A DNA stretch of 64,000 nt from Pseudomonadota bacterium. Its GTDB lineage: Bacteria > Myxococcota_A > UBA796 > SXON01. Both the position numbers and the translations under genes were made by a program. Positions 61,614 through 64,000 of this stretch are shown piece after piece. The notes below the pieces were generated by a model. That model was not told the origin of the DNA and did no database searches. It saw only the letters and a list, made by a program, of their open reading frames with translations. How positions within the stretch are numbered: position 1 is the first letter of the stretch; the number at the start of each line of letters is the position of its first letter. Location of the stretch: NCBI GenBank assembly GCA_030684355.1, contig JAUXTN010000189.1, positions 1-64,000 of the forward strand, given 5' to 3'.

Positions 61614-62462
61614 TTAGTGGAGCACGGTCCCGATGCGATCGGTGCGGATGTCGCCCATCGGGAGCGTGCCCGTGCAACTGTCGAACGACAGCCAGACGAA
61701 CATCGCCTTGCCCTTGATGTTGTCGCGGGGCACGAACCCCCACACCCGGCTGTCCGCGGAGTTGTCGCGGTTGTCGCCCATCATGAAGTACTGGCCGTCC
61801 GGCACGGTCTTCGGGCCCCAGTCCGCCATGCGCTGCGCGTAGGTCGTGCTCTGGAGCACGGGGTGCGAATGGCCGTCGAGGACCTCCTCGAACATGCGCA
61901 TGTCGTCGGCGCGGCAGAACTGGTCGGTGTAGCTGTACCCCTGCTGGAAGGTGCGGGTCTGCTCCAGGCCGTTGACGTAGACGACGTCATCCCGCACCTC
62001 CACGGTGTCCCCGGGGAGCCCTACGACGCGCTTGATGTAGTCGGTGTCGCAGGGGCCGGGCCCGGGCAGCAGGTCGAAGGTCGCCCACTGGGGGAAGCGC
62101 TTGACGTGGCACCACGGATCGGGGTTCTGCGTCGGCGGGTGGATGAACACGACGATGTCGCTGCGCTCGGGCTCGCCGCGCGGGACGATCTCGATGTTCG
62201 TGAACGGCACCCGCACGCCGTAGGCGAGCTTGGAGACGAGGATGAAGTCCCCGATCGCGAGGGTCGGCACCATCGAGCCGGACGGGATCTGGAAGGGCTC
62301 GACGAGGATGGACCGGATGACGAGCACGATGAGGATCGCGGGACCCCAGGACTGCACGAGATCGACGAACCAGTCCACCACGCGCCGCCAGATCGGGCGC
62401 GTGTCGGGGAGCTGATCCTTCGGGAGGTCCTTGCGGAGGTCGATATCGAGGCCGTCTGCCAC
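61614..62462 (-). CDS. lepB: signal peptidase I
   Basis: The protein has 282 residues. One N-terminal span (WGPAILIVLVIRSILVEPF) is followed by the catalytic Ser in IPSGSMVPTL, the general-base Lys in YIKRVVGLPGDTVEV, and the FMMGDNRDNSADSR box. These are the four conserved boxes of type I signal peptidases, which cleave Sec signal peptides on the outer face of the membrane. A large insert with Cys (HPPTQNPDPWCHVKRFP and later FCRADDMRMF) is present. GTG 62462 is the start. Confidence 0.92.
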   Translation of the reverse strand: MADGLDIDLRKDLPKDQLPDTRPIWRRVVDWFVDLVQSWGPAILIVLVIRSILVEPFQIPSGSMVPTLAIGDFILVSKLAYGVRVPFTNIEIVPRGEPERSDIVVFIHPPTQNPDPWCHVKRFPQWATFDLLPGPGPCDTDYIKRVVGLPGDTVEVRDDVVYVNGLEQTRTFQQGYSYTDQFCRADDMRMFEEVLDGHSHPVLQSTTYAQRMADWGPKTVPDGQYFMMGDNRDNSADSRVWGFVPRDNIKGKAMFVWLSFDSCTGTLPMGDIRTDRIGTVLH

Positions 62463-62557
62463 CAGCGTCCTTTCGCGGAGCCCTCCGCGGACCGGGACCG
62501 CGGCGAACGATGCCCGCGGGCCCGGCTACCTAGCATGGATCACGCTACGTCGTCAGG

Positions 62558-63118
62558 GTGTCGCGCCTCTTACGCCTGAACCTGCCCCCCGCCCTGCCGG
62601 ACCCCGAGCCTCTCCGAACCCGCTCTGCGGTGGCGGTCGTGGTGGGCCCGGAGGACGACCTCCTCTTCATCCGGCGCGCCGAGCGCATCGGGGACCCCTG
62701 GAGCGGAGACATGGCGTTCCCCGGGGGTCGCGAGGAGCCGGCGGACGGCCATCCCCGTGCCACGGCCGAGCGGGAGACCTTCGAGGAGGTCGGGCTCGAT
62801 CTCTCCGGCGCGACCTTCCTCGGCGCGCTCTCGCCGATGGTCTCGCCGCTGCGCATCCCCTCGAAGGGCTTCGGCATCCACCCCTTCGTCTTCCGGGTGG
62901 ACACCTGGCCCGCGTTCACCATGAGCGAGGAGGTCGCGTCCGTCCATCGCCTGGCCCTGGCGCGGATCCTGGCGGGGGAAGGGCGCGAGGAGTTCACCTA
63001 CCGGGGGCACGGCATCGAGCGCGTGCTCCCCTGCATGCGGCTCGACGGGACGTTCATCTGGGGCCTCACGCTCCGCGTCGTGGATGACCTCGTGGAGCGG
63101 TTACGGGCGCTGCCCTGA
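62558..63118 (+). CDS. Nudix hydrolase, CoA-pyrophosphatase-like
   Basis: The protein has 186 residues. The Nudix box GGREEPADGHPRATAERETFEEVG has the conserved REx2EE residues, and SGDMAFPGGREEPADG and LGALSPMVSPLRIPSKGF are like NudL/NUDT7-type CoA pyrophosphatases. It would cut a nucleoside diphosphate linked to CoA or a related group using Mg. GTG 62558 begins it. It is divergent from the signal peptidase gene with a 95-bp gap. Confidence 0.8.
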   Translation: MSRLLRLNLPPALPDPEPLRTRSAVAVVVGPEDDLLFIRRAERIGDPWSGDMAFPGGREEPADGHPRATAERETFEEVGLDLSGATFLGALSPMVSPLRIPSKGFGIHPFVFRVDTWPAFTMSEEVASVHRLALARILAGEGREEFTYRGHGIERVLPCMRLDGTFIWGLTLRVVDDLVERLRALP

Positions 63119-63140
63119 ACGTCGCCACGCAGAGGGATCC

Positions 63141-63662
63141 GTGCTCTGGCTCATCGCACCCTTCGTCCACACCCGCCCCCACCCGCCGCCAGCCGCGAAG
63201 TGGGAGGTCGCGTTCGTCCGCAAGGAGGACATGACGCCAGCGGGGATCTGGTGCGCGTGGGAGGCCGAGTCGCTCTACTTCGACGGCAAGCCGGTGTGGG
63301 CCGCGGAGGTCCCGGAAGGCGAGCAGTGGTGTGGCGCTCCGTTCGAGTTCGCGCGGATGGTCGACATCCTCGGGGAGGACGGGCCGTACCTCTCCGTGCG
63401 CCTCACCGAGTGGGGATGCTGTCCCGACCACGAGGTGGTCACGCGCTGCGTCACGTATGACCTGGCGACCCACGCGCCGACCACGCTGGAGGCCTACGAC
63501 CCCCGCTGGTACACGTGGCGGGCGAAGAAATTGCAGCGGATGCTCGACCGGAAGGACGGCGGCGGGTGGTCCGTGGATCCGACGGCGTTCGTGGTGGATG
63601 GCGGCCACGTCCGCGTCTGCGCGACGCGCGGCGACGAGGCGATCGAGATCCCGCTCCGCTGA
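63141..63662 (+). CDS. hypothetical protein
   Basis: The protein has 173 residues from GTG 63141, with gagg upstream. I do not recognise it. The N-terminus LWLIAPFVHTRPHPPPAAKWEV is not a clear signal peptide. Strand-rich segments with several Trp and Cys (IWCAWEAESLYFDG, QWCGAPFEF, EWGCCPDHEVVTRCVTYDL) suggest a compact beta fold. It starts 22 bp after the Nudix stop and so may be cotranscribed. Confidence 0.55.
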   Translation: MLWLIAPFVHTRPHPPPAAKWEVAFVRKEDMTPAGIWCAWEAESLYFDGKPVWAAEVPEGEQWCGAPFEFARMVDILGEDGPYLSVRLTEWGCCPDHEVVTRCVTYDLATHAPTTLEAYDPRWYTWRAKKLQRMLDRKDGGGWSVDPTAFVVDGGHVRVCATRGDEAIEIPLR

Positions 63663-63694
63663 CCGCGCCCCGGAACCCGGGCTATGTTGCCGCC

Positions 63695-64000
63695 GTGGAA
63701 CGCAACCTCACCCAGGAAATCAAGGTCGGCCTGTTCGTCCTTGTCTTCCTTGCCCTCATCGCCGCCGCGTCCTTCATCCTCGGCGGGGGCGAAGACATCT
63801 TCGCGAAGAACTACCTGCTCCACACGAGCTACCAGGACGTGAAGGGCATGAAGGTGGGGGCCGTGGTGCGCCTTGCCGGCATGGACGTAGGGGAGGTCTC
63901 CCGCGTCGAATTCTCGAAGGACGAGCAGGTCAAGGAGATCGAGGTCGACCTCCGGATCCGGGACGAGTACCAGCCCCGCATCCGCGAGGACTCGGTCGCC
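63695..64000 (+). CDS. MCE-family (MlaD-like) protein, partial at the right edge
   Basis: The first 102 residues are in the window, open to the end. GTG 63695 starts NLTQEIKVGLFVLVFLALIAAASFIL, a single N-terminal membrane anchor, then an MCE/MlaD domain (YQDVKGMKVGAVVRLAGMDVGEVSRVEF), the form of the substrate-binding part of lipid transporters such as MlaD. The mlaE-mlaF genes lie 7 kb to the left on the other strand, so the system may be split. The protein continues beyond the window. Confidence 0.85.
   Translation, partial: MERNLTQEIKVGLFVLVFLALIAAASFILGGGEDIFAKNYLLHTSYQDVKGMKVGAVVRLAGMDVGEVSRVEFSKDEQVKEIEVDLRIRDEYQPRIREDSVA

Overview
The window is very GC-rich and gene-dense, with little space between genes. 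Several signs point to a member of the Myxococcota, probably an uncultured lineage. At least five predicted lipoproteins carry Asp-Thr/Asp-Ala dipeptide runs just after the lipobox. There are MopE-type Asp-rich repeats, two MYXO-CTERM-like C-termini (Cys motif, hydrophobic stretch, Arg cluster), one near-perfect sigma-54 promoter and one hybrid sensor kinase. No tRNA, rRNA, CRISPR array, insertion sequence or prophage was recognised.

Left edge (1-4200): a truncated membrane sensor protein, not visible as a closed reading frame, runs leftwards off the window and ends in a long Gly/Glu/Ser repeat. It is divergent from a Spy/CpxP/ZraP-like periplasmic protein (1109-1714). The gap between them holds a consensus -24/-12 promoter and two related inverted repeats, the layout of a ZraSR/ZraP-like envelope stress module. 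Two Asp-rich lipoproteins follow.

4200-11250: two glutathione-transferase-fold genes, a YceI protein overlapping a beta-barrel-like protein with a haem-binding CxxCH, a MYXO-CTERM CxxCH protein, a PPP-type phosphatase, a PAP2 membrane protein and a SPASM radical SAM protein with no standard start codon.

11405-18149 is the most striking region. Eight same-strand genes, seven of them joined by stop/start overlaps, encode a small Zn-ribbon/Asp-rich protein, a lipoprotein made of six 16-residue Cys repeats, and then STM4015, STM4014, HAD phosphatase, STM4013, STM4012 and STM4011 family proteins. The last group comprises WGR-LRR, ATP-grasp, HAD, alkaline-phosphatase-fold and two radical SAM proteins. 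No function is known to me for this set.

18130-36443: a fatty acid desaturase, an oxidoreductase, a DUF2071 protein, a hybrid histidine kinase, ArsH, an aldonolactone-oxidase-like flavoenzyme, and then a possible three-gene unit of an FG-GAP/MopE lipoprotein, a CHAT-domain peptidase and a multi-domain membrane protein. A dGTPase follows.

36444-53345: an AT-rich palindromic element precedes a HelD-like helicase. After it come lipoproteins, an erythromycin-esterase family enzyme, a polytopic glycosyltransferase, a sirtuin, a methyltransferase, a Sel1 protein, FdhD with an FdhF/YdeP molybdoenzyme, and RecQ.

53367-64000: a short-chain dehydrogenase and a frameshifted MYXO-CTERM gene. Next is an overlapping four-gene operon of ABC ATPase, lipoprotein, MlaE and MlaF, and a pseudo-receiver protein. 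A periplasmic transglutaminase, a CotH-family lipoprotein, signal peptidase I, a Nudix hydrolase and an unknown protein follow. The start of an MCE (MlaD-like) protein is cut by the right edge and may complete the lipid-transport system encoded near 55-57 kb.
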